Shown: positions 12,501-45,517, numbered from the stretch's first letter. The stretch is DNA of 64,000 nucleotides from Ianthella basta (GCA_964019415.1 OZ025882.1:2637427-2701426), one strand, 5' to 3'. Notes: a model not told the origin generated them from the letters alone. A program made the numbers and translations.

Positions 12501-13716
12501 GCATATGCATGCATTAGAGAATGATGATGGAGCGAAATGACTTTGAGTTGTGATTATACAAATATGAGAAAGAACATGGCAGTTTGATGCCATTTAGAGG
12601 ATGTCTGGTCATTATTTTATATGTACGTATACACACAGACATGCTAGTGACAAGACGTACAGTGGTATGTGTACACAAATGCAATGGCATGTGGTGAAAC
12701 ATGACCACATATGTATGTAAGGGACAAAACACTTCACTTCAACATCAATCCAAGCATCAATCAAATCCGCAAACAGTAAGTGAGCTACAATGAGAAGGTC
12801 TATACATGTATGAAAGGATTGCCAGGTGTACATGCAAGCTCATTCATGAAAACATGCACAGCAACAATCATACCGTAAAAGAGTCGAGGTCTCCACGGAA
12901 CTGTGCAACTTCACGACGTGCTTTCTGTTTCCACATATTTGCAAGGTGGTCTAGAAAGCCAGAGGATGCCTGTCTAATCCATTCTTGATACGAATTCAAA
13001 GTACTTGAATTGTTAGAACATTCCTTCCTATAGTAATGGTCAGTCTGTCCACAACCAACCACTGGTAGATTGCCATCTTGCCTAACTGTGGCTGCCTGTA
13101 GCTTTGCAGCACTTGTATCCTTCTAAAAGAGCATAAATCAAATAGTTCATCACATATAGTGTAGAAGCTTCAGTTGCTTCTACTACTGAGATATATGTTT
13201 TCATGTACATTGATAGCTACAAGTCTTTAGCATAATATCATGTAGCTAGCCTAGGGCATACTCACATTCAATTTGGCTACCACAGCTGCGGTTTTCTCTC
13301 TCTTAAGTTTCAGATACTCTTGCAGATAATCATCTTGTCCCCTTTCTGTCTTTCCTTCCTATAAGTGACAGAGCGAACAACAGCGCTTATATTAATTAGG
13401 CGCAGTATCGACTATTTTGAGCATGGTCCACACAGGTTAGCAATGTCAATGCCGAATAACTGCAATGTAGATTCACCGACGCTGCACTTACAGTTAAGGA
13501 TGAGTCTCTGGCAGACCGTGCATGCAATTCTTCGTTGCGAGACGTCGCTTTAGAACGGCTTGCAGCTTCAGCGCTTGAACTATTCCTAAACAATCGACAT
13601 GGTATGCTGTGCTGAACGTCCTCATTGCCCCTGAAGGATCTAGCGCTCGGAACCTCCGAAGTCACTAATTCGGTTCCTGCTGCTTCAATAGTTGCTTCTC
13701 CTTTTCTCTGAGCCAT
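9573..13716 (-). CDS. coiled-coil protein, family not recognised (3' end not found)
   Basis: Six exons in transcript order: 13716-13492, 13358-13266, 13122-12874, 12446-12309, 10068-10012 and 9666-9573. The first five have lengths divisible by three and phase-0 junctions, with standard donors (GTAAGT, GTGAGT, GTATGA, GTGAGT, GTACTG). The start codon begins MAQRKGEATIEAAGTE. The first ~75 residues are Ser/Ala-rich and basic. Later exons are helical and heptad-like (DDYLQEYLKLKREKTAAVV; MSAEVEYLTKQVQSLKQEME), typical of cytoskeletal or basal-body coiled coils, though that role is only inferred. The last exon found ends in phase 1, so at least one more exon must lie downstream. The element at 10.6-12.2 kb sits in the intron between exons four and five. 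Confidence 0.65.
10622..12166. mobile_element. inverted-repeat element with cagttgcg ends
   Basis: Left end cagttgcgtataagt and right end ...ttacgcgcaactg are inverted. Strong arm similarity covers about 10655-10800 against 11990-12125 (for example tgccaccagtgatgacgtca on the right). The interior right half (11770-12160) is shared with a second copy at 33100-33470. Both copies preserve an open - strand frame (see the entries there). No complete transposase or target duplication was identified. It lies inside an intron of the coiled-coil gene. Confidence 0.7.
11765..11960 (-). pseudogene. element-borne coding fragment, copy 1
   Basis: The - strand frame reads HERPECGERDFLTRFWRKHH, then GGDVWSGTNWRVMANKAMTRT. 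It aligns without gaps to the frame at 33100-33254, in which about a third of residues differ. Conservation of an open frame in two diverged repeat copies suggests this was once coding sequence of the parent transposon. No catalytic motif is visible, so the protein type is unknown. Confidence 0.4.
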
Positions 13717-14200
13717 CGCGGTTAGGATTACTGGTCAGACCTAATCACTTGTACGTTTGAATTTGTACTCTGAACCATAACCAGACCTGTGTAAGGCTAC
13801 TATATATATAATAGGTGCTTCCCCAGGGAAAGAACCGCCATACATGGCGTGATTCAAACGTGATCCGATTAGCTAACTCAGCAAAATGGCACACGAAAGT
13901 ATTATAACTACGCAAGGCTTCTATACAAAGTTTATACACAATACGTCCAGAGGAAATACGTACTGGGTTTGCGGTTGTAGGTGCAACCCTAATGCGACAC
14001 GTGTACTGATGGCAGGATATTCCCATACGAAACCCCATTAGTCTATATATAGTTATCACGAGATTTTCAGCCACATTTGCTGTTTTGTGAATTTTACCCT
14101 CTGTAGGTATTGATTGTAGCTACGTAACTGAAACTGTTGAAAAGCATCTTTACCTTAACTAGCTAGCTAGATAGCTAAATTGCTGATGCATAACAAGTAT
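13717..14200. other. 5' flank of coiled-coil gene, no gene seen
   Basis: This holds the presumed promoter of the - strand coiled-coil gene. No TATA box, YY1-like element or protein-like frame was recognised. Confidence 0.4.
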
Positions 14201-15002
14201 TTCGAGTTAAAACAAGTATTTCGAGTTAAAAAACTCGTGGGGCGCCAGGGCGCCCCTGAACCTCGAACTACTTGCTAGCAATTTTCCCATGTACGTTCAG
14301 TAAATCAGATAGTTGGGGGTACAGTATTGTTGTTGGCCTGAAAGATACATCAAGACACACTAGACCGTTGGGTTTGCAAGAGTTTCAAGTCTCCAGAGCA
14401 GCCAGTCATATCCAGTGAAAGCATCTCTACCAAACTGTCAAATGTTTGCCTACTGCTTTTTGATCTATATGACATTCTGAATGAGCAATTGTTACTTTGT
14501 GCCTGGAGGAGGAGTGTGCTGGCTAAAAGGCTACCCTATGATGACTATATGAGCGAATCATGGCTATAATTATGTGTCATGACTCGCTGGTCCTCCATTA
14601 TTGGCCTACGGGTCACTAGACTTCTGTTGTATTTAGGGCTGTACCTCACAGAAAAACAGTTAAGTAAGCTTCCTACCACAATAATATTACTTAAACATGT
14701 TCCAGAAACACTTTGCGTTCTTTGGATACACGGCGAAATCTAAAGAAAGATGGTTTTGAGCCTAGCAAACAGAACGCGTCGAGCGCGCGGCCATTTTACA
14801 ATGCCCGTCAGCGATAATTGGAGCTGTATCTCGCAGAAGAGACGTTCCTTAGGCTTTTTATTAGTATCACTCTATTAACACATGTTTATGACCACATTTC
14901 GTTCGATTCAAACACGGCGAAACGTCATTAGAGAGGATTTAAAGCTTTGTAAAGAACGACGTGAGCGCCGCCATTTGCAAAATGACAGAAATATAATATA
15001 TT

Positions 15003-15117
15003 AGTTATACCACGGCGCTGAGGTGTATATGGATTTTAGGCGCACGATGCCCGAGGGCGCGAAGCGCCCGAGGGCGAGTGCGTCTAAAATCCATATACAC
15101 CGAAGCGCCGTGGTATA
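15003..15117. repeat. long hairpin within copy A
   Basis: Arms ataccacggcgctgaggtgt and acaccgaagcgccgtggtat are followed inward by matching atatggattttag and ctaaaatccatat. The loop carries gcccgagggcgcgaagcgcc, itself partly palindromic. The predicted stem is about 45 pairs with few mismatches. It is not present at this place in copies B and C. Confidence 0.85.
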
Positions 15118-15147
15118 AGTGATATATACCCCGCCTAGTGCGTCTAG

Positions 15148-15357
15148 GCTCTTATTCGAAAGGCGGGGTTCTTCCAGGACGGCAGCTCTGAAGAGCGGCT
15201 GTCACGTTTTGTTGAATTCGCAAGTGCTGTGAAGTTTTTGCCTTTTGTTAAGCCACTGGAGCAACACTCTAAGAAGCCAGTGAAGCGATTGAGGCATCTG
15301 CGACGTTCTCGGCCTTCGAGGATTCTTTGCGCTCACTGCTCGACTTTCTATTCTCCG
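15148..15357 (+). pseudogene. possible captured coding fragment in copy A
   Basis: An open stretch of 69 codons follows the hairpin. Its centre reads GSSEERLSRFVEFASAVKFL, with basic segments KKPVKRLRHLRR and a CAHC pair near the end, before a TGA stop. No ATG precedes it in frame. It lies only in copy A, so it could be cargo or chance. No family recognised. Confidence 0.25.
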
Positions 15358-15878
15358 TGAAACAGTGCATTCCCACTGCTGCAGTAATTTTGAATGCCCT
15401 TGCGTACGAGTTTGCGCACGAGCTTGCTGTTTCTCTTTTGTACACTGTGCGGGTCGCGTACATGATTTATCTAGCTCGGTTACGAAGCGCTTTACGTTGT
15501 TAGTTTGTGTGCATTGATTGCAGCGTGGTGGAGTGATGTAAGAGGCTTTTCAATGATTTGCGGACTCTCCCGAAGCAACGTAAAGTTGAAGCTGACTGCA
15601 AGTTGCTGCATTTGTGTGATTTGACACCTTCTTTGTTATCAATAACAATCCTTGTTATCTTTCACACCTTCCATATTTGGGCTGGGATATAACAGAATTT
15701 AAGCGCCCCTGTGCATATATATGCTTCTTAGCTCCTGTTATATCCCGGCTGGCTTGTTTACGCGATATATTTTCGCGCGGTTGCCATGGCAACGGGGTAT
15801 ATATATATATACACGAACATGAAGCCATACGAAGACCTAAATCTGAAAACAATATAGGGGCGCCTTCGGCGCCCCAAA

Positions 15879-16872
15879 AAACTCGCGGGGCGCCGGGCGC
15901 CCCTGAACTCGAACTACTTGCTAGCAATTTCCCCATGTGTCATGTTCAGTAAATCAGATAGTTGAGGGTACAGCATTGCTGGCCTGAAAGATACATCAAG
16001 AGACACTAGACTGTTGGGTTGCATAATGTTCAAGTCTCCAGAGAAGCCAGTCATCCAGTGAAAACACCCCTATTAAACTGTCAAATGTTTGCTAACTGCT
16101 TTTTGATCTATATGACATTCTGAATGAGAATGCAATATGAGAATAAATTGTATCTATTTAATACTCAGGCCAAAATTAATTATATAGATTGGAAGACAAG
16201 CAAAGCCTACTGGAAGGACTACACATAAGTAGCTAGGTATAAATTAAAATGCAAAGAATGCAATTGTTACTTTGTGCCAGGAGGATCGAGTGTGCTGGCT
16301 AAACAGCTACCCTATGATGACCCTATGAGCTATATATGCCATGTTTCGCTGGTCTGCCATTATAGGCCAACGGGTCATTAGACTTCATTTAGGGCTGTAG
16401 CTCGCAGGAGAACAGTTAGGTAAGCTTCCTACTACAAGACTATTACTTAAACATGTTGTAGAAACACTTTGCGTTCTTTGCCGATCGATACACGGAAAAA
16501 TATAAAGAAAGATGATTTCGAGCCTAGCAAACAGAGAGCATCGAGCGAGCGGCCATTTTACAATGTCCGTCAGTGATAATTGGAGCTATATCTCGCAGAA
16601 GAGACGCTAATTAGGCTTTTTATTAGTATCACTCTAGTAACACCATGACCACATTTCGTTCGATTCAAAGACGGCGAAATGCCATTAGAGACGATTTAAA
16701 GCTTTGTAAAGAACGACATGAGCGCCGCCATTTGCAATGACAGAAATGTATAATTTATAATAATTATCAGGGATGGCAGTGGTTGTTTGCATGCTGTAAT
16801 ACAAACATATATACGAACATGAAGCCATACGAATACCTAAAAGTGAAAACAATATAGGGGCGCCCCAAAAAG
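15879..16872 (+). mobile_element. hairpin-ended repeat element, copy C
   Basis: It starts immediately after copy A at actcgcggggcgccgggcgc and ends at aatataggggcgccccaaaa. Its body matches copy A at lower identity and carries a private AT-rich block at about 16133-16260. It lacks copy A's long hairpin and open stretch. The tight A-C abutment leaves the pair sharing one junction. Confidence 0.6.
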
Positions 16873-17152
16873 ATGGCTTTGAATGGGGTTTCACTGCTGA
16901 ATGGTCAAATATTAGCCTAGTTTGCTGGACCAGGTGTATGTTATAGCAATAATTGCAAGCCACTTTCCTTGCTTATACATTTAGCTTGCTAGCTAGCTAT
17001 AGTTATATAGCCACCTTACAGTGCAAGCACTCCTGATTCTGCATGTCCTATATTATGTAGCTAGCCAAATCTATTTCAGAAGTTGTTAGCTCACTAGTGT
17101 AAGCATAGTAGTCACTAGGTGTAGGACTGGTGCTTATCCTTGATGAACAGTA

Positions 17153-17311
17153 TTGTATTGTATTGTATTGTATTGTATTGTATTGTATTGTATTGTATTG
17201 TATTGTATTGTATTGTATTGTATTGTATTGTATTGTATTGTATTGTATTGTATTGTATTGTATTGTATTGTATTGTATTGTATTGTATTGTATTGTATTG
17301 TATTGTATTAT
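17153..17311. repeat. (TATTG)n pentanucleotide satellite
   Basis: About 31 near-perfect copies of tattg on the + strand. Position directly beyond the LINE tail suggests it is the LINE's 3' repeat, later expanded. Open frames in both directions (poly-CIVLY, poly-QYNTI) are artefacts of the repeat. Confidence 0.97.
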
Positions 17312-17809
17312 ACTGGTACTCCACTTAGCCCAGTGGACTACTTTACAGGGAGCCCAGTTAAAGTACATAAAAAAGAAAGAATGATGATTAGGAAATAACA
17401 TAAGTAATGGGTCAGTAGTGGATGGTACATCTGAGAGTATATGGCAATTAAGGTATATGTACATCAAGTTACAATAGGTTAGTTACATAGTTACAAGTTA
17501 CAATAGTTACAAGTTACAATACGATTACAAATAGTAATGGGTAAGTGATGGATGCTACATATGAGAGTATATGACAATAAAGGTCGATCCGATCATGTAC
17601 ATCAAGTTACAATAGGGAGTTCCATGCTATAGCAATCTTAAAACTAGGAGCCTTTCTACCAAGTTCAGTTTTTACTGATCGTGGGAAGTAGCAGGCGATT
17701 GATGCGAGCCCCCCTACTGGAGTAGCTATGAATCCTTGATACAGGCTGAATCAGGTCAGGTAGGTAACTAGGCGGAGGACGGGTAGCAGTGTCGTGGTTG
17801 ACAAGAGAT

Positions 17810-18652
17810 CTAGCTAGCAAGCTTTGTGAGTTTCGCATCGTGATATTCATCAAGTGTTTTCCACTGTAGAGTGGCAATAGCGGTGGTGGCCAAGTACAGC
17901 TTGGGCACTTTCAGTACGATCCGTGCTGCATAGTTCTGGAGACGTTGCAGACGGTGTAAATCAGATTTCCTGCACAATCTCCATACAAGATTGCAATAGT
18001 TAAAGGAAGGAACAACATAAGCATAGTAAAAGCACAATAGGGATTTCTTGGGTAAGGTCCAAGATAATCTTCTCATTAAGCTAATATTGCGTGACACAGT
18101 TGTTACTACGTGGTTGACGTGATGGTCCCACTTCAGGTGCTGGTCAACAAACACTCCAAGTAGTTTAAAGACCTTCACTTGATCAATCAAAGAATCGTTA
18201 CACGATACAATGAGAGGAGGTGGGTGCTTACTTGGTGGATGAATCAACATCGACTTGGTCTTTTGAGTGTTGAGCCTGAGACCATTTTCAGACATCCAGA
18301 AAGAGATTCTGGACATTGCAGCATTTAATTTGGCAGTAATATCATCAATGCTGGTTCCAGTAGCATAGACTGTAGTGTCATCGGCAAATAGTACAGAGTC
18401 AACAGGCATGATAGATTGTGGTAGATCATTAATGTACATAGAAAACAATGTTGGGCCAAGCACTGAACCCTGTAGGACACCAGCTGTAATAGGGCAACTT
18501 GGTGATAATTCACCATTGAACCTCACAGCCTGCTCCCGGTTGCGCAGATAGGAGTCGACCCAAAGACAGCTAGAATCATCCACATTGAACAACCTCTTCA
18601 GTTTCTTCAACAGTATGGTGTGATCAATGGTGTCAGTACAGTAGCCTCTGTA
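17810..18652 (-). pseudogene. non-LTR reverse transcriptase, C-terminal half
   Basis: The frame is open for about 280 codons. Visible RT landmarks in order: TDTIDHTILLKKL (the usual FDTIDH region, its start cut off), AGVLQGSVLGPTLFSMYIND (palm motif), VLFADDTTVY with the catalytic Asp pair of FADD, then LRLNTQKTKSML and KLLGVFVDQHLKWDHHV. The N-terminal part, including the endonuclease, is absent, so it cannot encode an active enzyme. It ends near the stop at 17810-17812. Recent origin is likely because the frame has no stops. Confidence 0.92.
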
Positions 18653-18659
18653 CGTGGCA

Positions 18660-19275
18660 TAATCGTAAGCTTAAGTGCCTAAGAGTGGAGAGGGCTCTAC
18701 TGCAGCTCAGTTTGTAGGTAAGGAGTTCTATTCCCTGAAACAGAGAAGAAGCATGACGTATAACCTTACAGCACAGTCACGGGTTGGCGCAGGCGTCGCC
18801 TATTGTACACTCTGCAGTGATGTAGCTGAAAAGCTCCAGATCAAGGTGCAATTACGTACTCAGCAGCTGCACTACACAAGATTTCCCTTTAATTTAGGTA
18901 CTGTTATCATAAGTCATTGCCAATATTTTGTAAGTAGCTAGAACTCTTTACCGTTTGTTTTGGGTATGTATGCATGGGTGTAATAGAAAATATTAATCTG
19001 TGATACTTTATATGGCTAAGAGTCATCGTCTACCTATCTAGAGTGGTGATGCACTTGTAGCAAGCACTGCAGAGGGGAAAACTGAGAATTCTCCATTGTA
19101 GAAGTATTGCTAGCTACCTGAATGAGCAGAGACATGCCAACACACAATCATTGTAGCTAGCTAGCTATGTTGAGAATACAAGCATTAAATGAGCACCAAT
19201 TGCAACTGAAACAAACTTGTTAACATACTCAATGATTGCATGGTTTGATGGTGATCTGCAAGGTTAACAATATAG
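18660..19275. other. no gene resolved
   Basis: Between the LINE and a small MITE. A short + strand open frame at 18675-18941 has no convincing splice sites or recognised domain. No other feature was supported. Confidence 0.35.
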
Positions 19276-19283
19276 CTAATAGA

Positions 19284-19612
19284 GAGTTTTAGATCAACGT
19301 ATATCCAGTGGCAAAGTTATTTTTTAGGTTAGCGTAAACGTTCGACAAAATGGCGTATCAGAGAAAGTGAGTTTGTTTCCTGGAATTTAGATGAGAGCAT
19401 CTTTTATCCCTTTGAAAAGTTCTTGATGGCCATGCCATGTATTCTAGACGTGATCTGGAGGTAGTTGAGGCGCTTTTGTGTGACTACGATAGCAGTTCAG
19501 ATTCATCCAGCAGTGAAGATGACTTAGAACTTCTTTTCTTGGTTTTTAAGGTCACGTGATGTTTAATGGCGTTTATTGACGTCAACGTTTAGCGTAAACG
19601 TCGATCTAAAAC
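19284..19612 (+). mobile_element. MITE with micro-ORF, 3-bp target duplication
   Basis: The ends agagagttttagatcaacgt and acgtcgatctaaaactctct are inverted and flanked by AAT on both sides, fitting a 3-bp target duplication. Inside, ATGGCG opens a two-exon frame: MAYQRK, a 75-base intron (gtgagt...tctag), then RDLEVVEALLCDYDSSSDSS and an acidic tail ending in TGA. This looks like the 5' coding end of a larger transposon from which the catalytic part was deleted. A PIF/Harbinger origin is plausible from the 3-bp duplication but not proven. Confidence 0.6.
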
Positions 19613-20018
19613 TCTCTAATAGAGCTATTGATCTCTTGAGTGCATGTCTACATCTTGCAAGCTAAGTAGTATGTTGAATGTGTTTGGAATTGCAAAAATT
19701 GAACTTCACAAACATACATACTGCATGTACAAGCAGTGTAGCATCCTCTGACCCTTACGGACTTGCAGTTAACATTGAAGCACGCACATAGCGGGTTACT
19801 GTTAGGGTAAAGCGGGGAAATTTGAAATATGGGGTAGTTCGGGAAGTCAGCTCTCATTCAAGAAAGAATTAATGACGTAAACCGCCTGATAATCCATCAC
19901 AACCAAGCCCAGTATACGATTCCATGCATGCAAAAACTTTGGTAGAAGATGTTGGTATTACAGGGCTATCATGAAGTTTATGAAAATTTTCAGCTTAGGT
20001 TATAAGCTGAAAACTCAC

Positions 20019-20370
20019 CTTTGCCAAAATCAGACTCAAGTTGACATCCTGAGGTAGCATACACAGTGAGGGAGGCTTGGTGTAAAAGCGATCAACTAAG
20101 TGCTCAAACTGCCGAGTAGTGTTGCGAAGCTACACAGGGTCGATCGACGTTTGTCGTTATAAATGGAAGTAATTCGGCAAAGGGATGACCTTCAAAATGA
20201 AAGTATTTCGGCAAAGGAATGACCTTCAAATCATCAGAATGTTTGAAACTGAGCTTACGAGATGGAGTACAAGCCTTGTAACAAGGGCCTGGAGGACAGA
20301 GGTCTGCTGATTATGCACGCTGGAAGATGTGTGACAAGCGCAACTCGCAGTATTGCTAATATTCCCTGTT
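20019..20370 (-). CDS. two internal exons of an unrecognised gene
   Basis: Exon 20370-20259 (acceptor ccttcag, donor GTAAGC) and exon 20129-20019 (acceptor gtgtag, donor GTGAGT) join in phase 0. The join reads ...SVLQALVTRLVLHL then LRNTTRQFEHLVDRF, and continues YTKPPSLCMLPQDVNLSLIL. This amphipathic helix-like sequence crossing the junction without a break supports coding. The gene faces away from EIF3L, whose ATG is 300 bases away, so a shared bidirectional promoter is possible. First and last exons were not located. The family is not recognised. Confidence 0.5.
20165..20232. repeat. two-copy 33-bp tandem repeat in intron
   Basis: agtatttcggcaaaggaatg with flanking gaccttcaaa occurs twice in direct orientation with small differences. 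It lies in the intron between the two - strand exons above. Confidence 0.7.
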
Positions 20371-20645
20371 CTGAAGGAAATCCTGATTCGAAGGTGTGGC
20401 AGTATCCAGTGTTAGCTACTCCAACGTCTAGAAACAGCACGGACACATCTTTGGCTGCTATTTCAGTGCATTATAGCGACTCATTTTGTTCTCGTAAGCT
20501 TCGTAGTAGTTATCCCAAAATGTAATAGCTTAGCTGCCACGCTGAAATTATATCCTGAGTTCCCCTAGTCAGGCGTCGCGAGGAGGGGTCAAGCGACGCC
20601 TGACTATCTTCACTCTACGTTATCACAGAGGGTAAGTCCCCTCTG

Positions 20646-20656
20646 CGGCCATTTTC
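20646..20656. promoter_or_regulatory. YY1-like GCGGCCATTTT element before EIF3L
   Basis: gcggccattttc is the reverse complement of the aaaATGGCcgc core bound by YY1 in many housekeeping promoters. It lies 15 bases upstream of the EIF3L start codon. A near-identical ggcggccattttcc precedes TOP3A at 42827-42840. Confidence 0.4.
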
Positions 20657-20670
20657 GTGCACGTGGAAAA

Positions 20671-26586
<5,916 letters not shown>

Positions 26587-26694
26587 GAGGTGTGGCAGAG
26601 CAAGCTACATTCATGGCCTGTACCATGTCTGCTTGAGCAATACTTAGTCCTTTCACTCAACATTATATGAGTTGTTTCAGTTACTGTATTTGAC

Positions 26695-26700
26695 ATTAAA
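26695..26700 (+). terminator. EIF3L: poly(A) signal of EIF3L
   Basis: attaaa, the commonest variant of AATAAA, lies 109 bases after the EIF3L stop codon. No closer AATAAA is present. Confidence 0.5.
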
Positions 26701-26709
26701 GTATACTGC

Positions 26710-27595
26710 AATTAATTATAAACTGCAAATGTATATGCAACTTTATAAGAATAATTGTAATGAATTTGAAGTCACATCTCCATGCTCTTACTATATGCCT
26801 ATTGCCAGCTTCATTGTGACCTCAAGCATGTGTGTGTTGCATCATGCAATGGTGTATGATCTATTACACAAATCATTCCGATTTCTTAATCATTACGCAT
26901 ATGGCTGGCTGCAGCTGGTCAGTTAAATTAATCCACAATACAGACATTATCCATGTATGAATTTGTACTATGCACACATGTACATTAGGTATACTGTGGG
27001 GACATTACTATTACTATTATATTGTTACTTGATATTTATTGACAGAGTCTGTGAGTGTGTAGACAACATGTAAAGGGTATACAGCATGCAGTAGTGTTAG
27101 GTGGAACACGTGCTACCAGTGACTATAATATTATGTGGCTAGACGGGTGGAGCTTGGGGGCATGTTCGCTTGGTGTGACCTGAAGCAGCATGAGGCAGGG
27201 GATGGATAGAGAGGGAACACGATATAATTGCAAGTGAGCATACAGTACAGTGAACAGCCAACCCACGGGTGTACTATGCACTATATTGAGCACATACTAA
27301 ATGGTACAACAGCATACAGCTAGCCACATAAAATGTGTGGTCGAGGTGTCTGAATTGTGGGCAGTGCCAATTACATTGTAATTTGTACATTTGTGACCAA
27401 TCAGATGCTACATGGACCAAGATGTGAAATACATCAAAGGTCTGCATTATTTGCCAGTGCTGTATAGACCTGTACACTACACTTCCCTGTCCCCACCCAC
27501 CCTGCCTGGTGGTGATTATGGCATGTAGCAAAGTCAGGTTAGAATGTGTGCAGCACAGATAACACACCACTAGCCCCTCTGACTATCACACCACA
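26710..27595. other. convergent intergenic region
   Basis: EIF3L (+) and TOP3A (-) end towards each other here. No open frame with splice context was found. A short last exon of TOP3A could be hidden here (see the TOP3A entry). Confidence 0.45.
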
Positions 27596-42770
<15,175 letters not shown>

Positions 42771-44070
42771 TGTGAAAACGAGCTAGAAGCTGTGAAGCGT
42801 CCGTAGTCATTTACTGCAAACATTTGGCGGCCATTTTCCGAGAAACGGTAACAAGCGCGTACTGACGGCAAAACTAATATACATATACATGACAGCTTTG
42901 AAGGTGCGCAAACAAAGATTAAGTAAATGTGCAGTAAAGGATCCCCATGGCTAGCCACGTAGTAAGCTAGCTAGCTATAGTCTCGAACCCAGGTCTGGGT
43001 TGGAGACTAAGCTAGCTACCGATTCCATCCTTTGAGTTCATGGGACACGATAGCTATGCCTATAGCTAGCTAGCTAGCTAACTGCGGTTAGCTAATATAA
43101 ATGCAAACCGCTAGATAGCAAATATGATCAGCATGAGGTGTTGAATGACACACATGGCTGCTGCACTTACCCCTCTAGCTAGCTATAGACTCCTGTGAGT
43201 GCACGCATGGATTGCTTATGATTTGGCTTTGGGTAGTTACAGTGCTGCATGTCTAGCTACATAGCTATTGTTAGCTATAACTATAGAATGGCAATCTGAA
43301 ACGGAGCACAAACAGCTAGTATGCAGCCAACAATGGACTGGTCCAGTTTGAACCCAATGAATAGATTGAACACGGAGTGCACAAAGTCATACAGTCACAA
43401 ACCATACCCACCTGCAGTTGGAGACTACTGTACTTATGTATGTGGTGCAACTGACAGAGCAGTCATGCACAATATACTAGTAGAAAGCTCATGCAATTGA
43501 TAATGGAATGCCCGTTTACCTTTGGGTTCAGTAGCATGCAGGAGTGGTCCTGCCTGAATTCTATTTCATCTCAATAATGTATTACCTGGTATACTGTTTC
43601 CTTTGTCCATAGATCCATGCATCTATTCTTCTGCAGCCATCTTGGTGCACTATGGTGTGCTGTTTGTGTAAACACGGAAATGCGATCAGCACTGATCCTT
43701 ATTGTTGTAATGTGAAATTATCAACTGATGACTGTATGAGGTGAAGTTTATTATTTAGCAAGTGACACATTTACTCATAACACATGTTGTTTATTTTTTA
43801 TCAGTTGCAATATACTGCATTTGTATTAACAGTTATATGAAAACATTACATGATTGATGAACATATAAAGAATAGTGCCCAATTCCACATAAACATGGCA
43901 TAGCTATATATGATATCGAGGAAGGGCATCAGTGCTACTTCGGTGTTCAGTAGTTGTGAACCATCAGCTCTGCGCATTGAGACAGCTTCAGCATCTCTGA
44001 TGATCTGAACACTTCTTAATCCACTTCTAATCATTGTTTGGATTCCTTTTGATTATCACGTACTACCACA
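42771..44070. other. intergenic, no gene seen
   Basis: This holds the TOP3A promoter side and the 5' flank of the first tyrosine-tail gene. A small hairpin (agtctcgaacccaggtctgg and gttggagact) lies at 42977-43006. No supported coding frame. Confidence 0.45.
42827..42840. promoter_or_regulatory. YY1-like element before TOP3A
   Basis: ggcggccattttcc lies 57 bases upstream of the TOP3A ATG (gene on - strand), matching the element in front of EIF3L. Binding is inferred from the motif only. Confidence 0.4.
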
Positions 44071-45472
44071 ATGACTGCAAGCCCGAGTGAATTCATGACA
44101 AGTGTGGTGCAATGTTGTGGAGATAGTACTATGCTCCTGTCTTCTTCATCTTCTCCCATTCCATCGGTCCCAGTGTCCACAGCAGTCGTTGAACCTGCCT
44201 CTACATCTACAGCTTCCTTATCTGTTGCTGAGTTTGCCCCATCAACTACTTTGACCCCCACTGTACAGGACCATCAGTTGTTGGCAGTTGTTGGAAGCAT
44301 TCTAGCAATAGTTGCCATTGCATTTGTGGCTCACATGTTGGCCATATGTGTTGTCTCTGCTGTGCTTTATGTAAGGGAGAAAAGGGAGATGTTCCTAGGA
44401 GAAGCACACACTGCAACATACTACAAGTACAGTGGTGAGTTATTAGTCTGCACATAATGTCAAATTCTGCAATACTGGGGTTCAAAGTGGGGGGAACACA
44501 TATAAATATTAATATAAAATACTTCATAATCTTACTTGAGGTATTTCAGTGGGGTGGGTGAGATATTCCCCCCCCACCCCCCATCAAATTATTCCTGGTC
44601 AGTTGTATTAATATTCTGTATGAACTTAGCATTGAATTGGATGCTTAATGCCTGCACAATATCCCCTCCCTTGAAATCATCCACATCTCAGTCATGAATA
44701 GCCTTACAGTTGTCCAGGCATATGATTCTTGACAATATATCATTTTAGCCAGTGGGTATACATATAGAATGGCAAATATCTGTGCTGTTCTACTTGGGCA
44801 TCAATCAGACTAATGCAGGTACTGTGTACACCTCTGTTTGATGCCATTATATGCAAGACAGACCACCTGACAACTAATAGTCACTTTGTTTCAGTTGATC
44901 CTATAGAAGGAGTGCACACATGCATAATTATATGCAGTAGACCACTAGCTATGTATTATTATTGTTAATTTATTGCATGTGTACAGTAATGATGACTGTT
45001 GCACCATATTAATATTATTGCTTGCTACATGGGTGTATAATATACAACATACGTATATACGTACACACTAACAGGAATGTGTACTACAGCATGTATGTAC
45101 ATAATGCAGTGAGTATAGGATGTCTATGGAAAACAAGTACAATGTCATAATTGAGTAAAACAAGAGTCATGACAATCAATATTTCAACAACATTGGTTGT
45201 GAATAGTTAGTTTCCTTTCTAAATGCTCTTCAGAACCTGGCCCACACGTACTGCACTGTAGAAAACTACGTACGTAGCTTTTGCCATCACAGACAACTAG
45301 CTACTCTTGCAACTATGGGTTCCTTAGTACATTAATTCATGTTTCTGCAAATACTCATTGTAGATGCATGTGCTGTAAGCGGTCATGTGTCTGTCTGTGC
45401 TGGAGATTTCTCTGTGCATGTGTGTGGTGTGACGTGGTGTACGCACGCGCGTGCGCGTGCGTGCGTGCGTGC

Positions 45473-45517
<45 letters not shown>

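Larger units (their letters stand above)
14205..15880 (+). mobile_element. hairpin-ended repeat element, copy A
   Basis: The 5' end is caagtatttcgagttaaaaa followed by actcg and a GC hairpin (ggggcgccagggcgcccc). The 3' end is aatataggggcgccttcggc followed by gccccaaaaa. The first ~790 bases (14205-14995) are nearly identical to copy B (reverse complement of 48268-49060). The interior then differs: a 115-base hairpin (15003-15117), a 69-codon open stretch, and the shared 3' end (15795-15880). A leading direct repeat of aacaagtatttcgagttaaa is seen at 14190-14230. No transposase is visible. Hairpin ends recall Helitron termini, but TC/CTRR ends are not evident. Confidence 0.65.
17153..18655 (-). 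mobile_element. 5'-truncated LINE retrotransposon
   Basis: A - strand reverse transcriptase fragment (18650-17810) is followed by about 400 bases of 3' tail and then a (CAATA)n tract (read on the - strand) at 17311-17153. The tail just before the tract carries short tacaagttacaat-like repeats. Tandem-repeat 3' tails are usual for CR1/L2- and Jockey-type non-LTR elements. The 5' end stops inside the palm domain, as expected from incomplete reverse transcription. Confidence 0.8.

Noticed and set aside
17048-17467. Poly-QYNTI and poly-CIVLY frames
   Set aside because: They are products of the (TATTG)n satellite, which never meets a stop in most frames.
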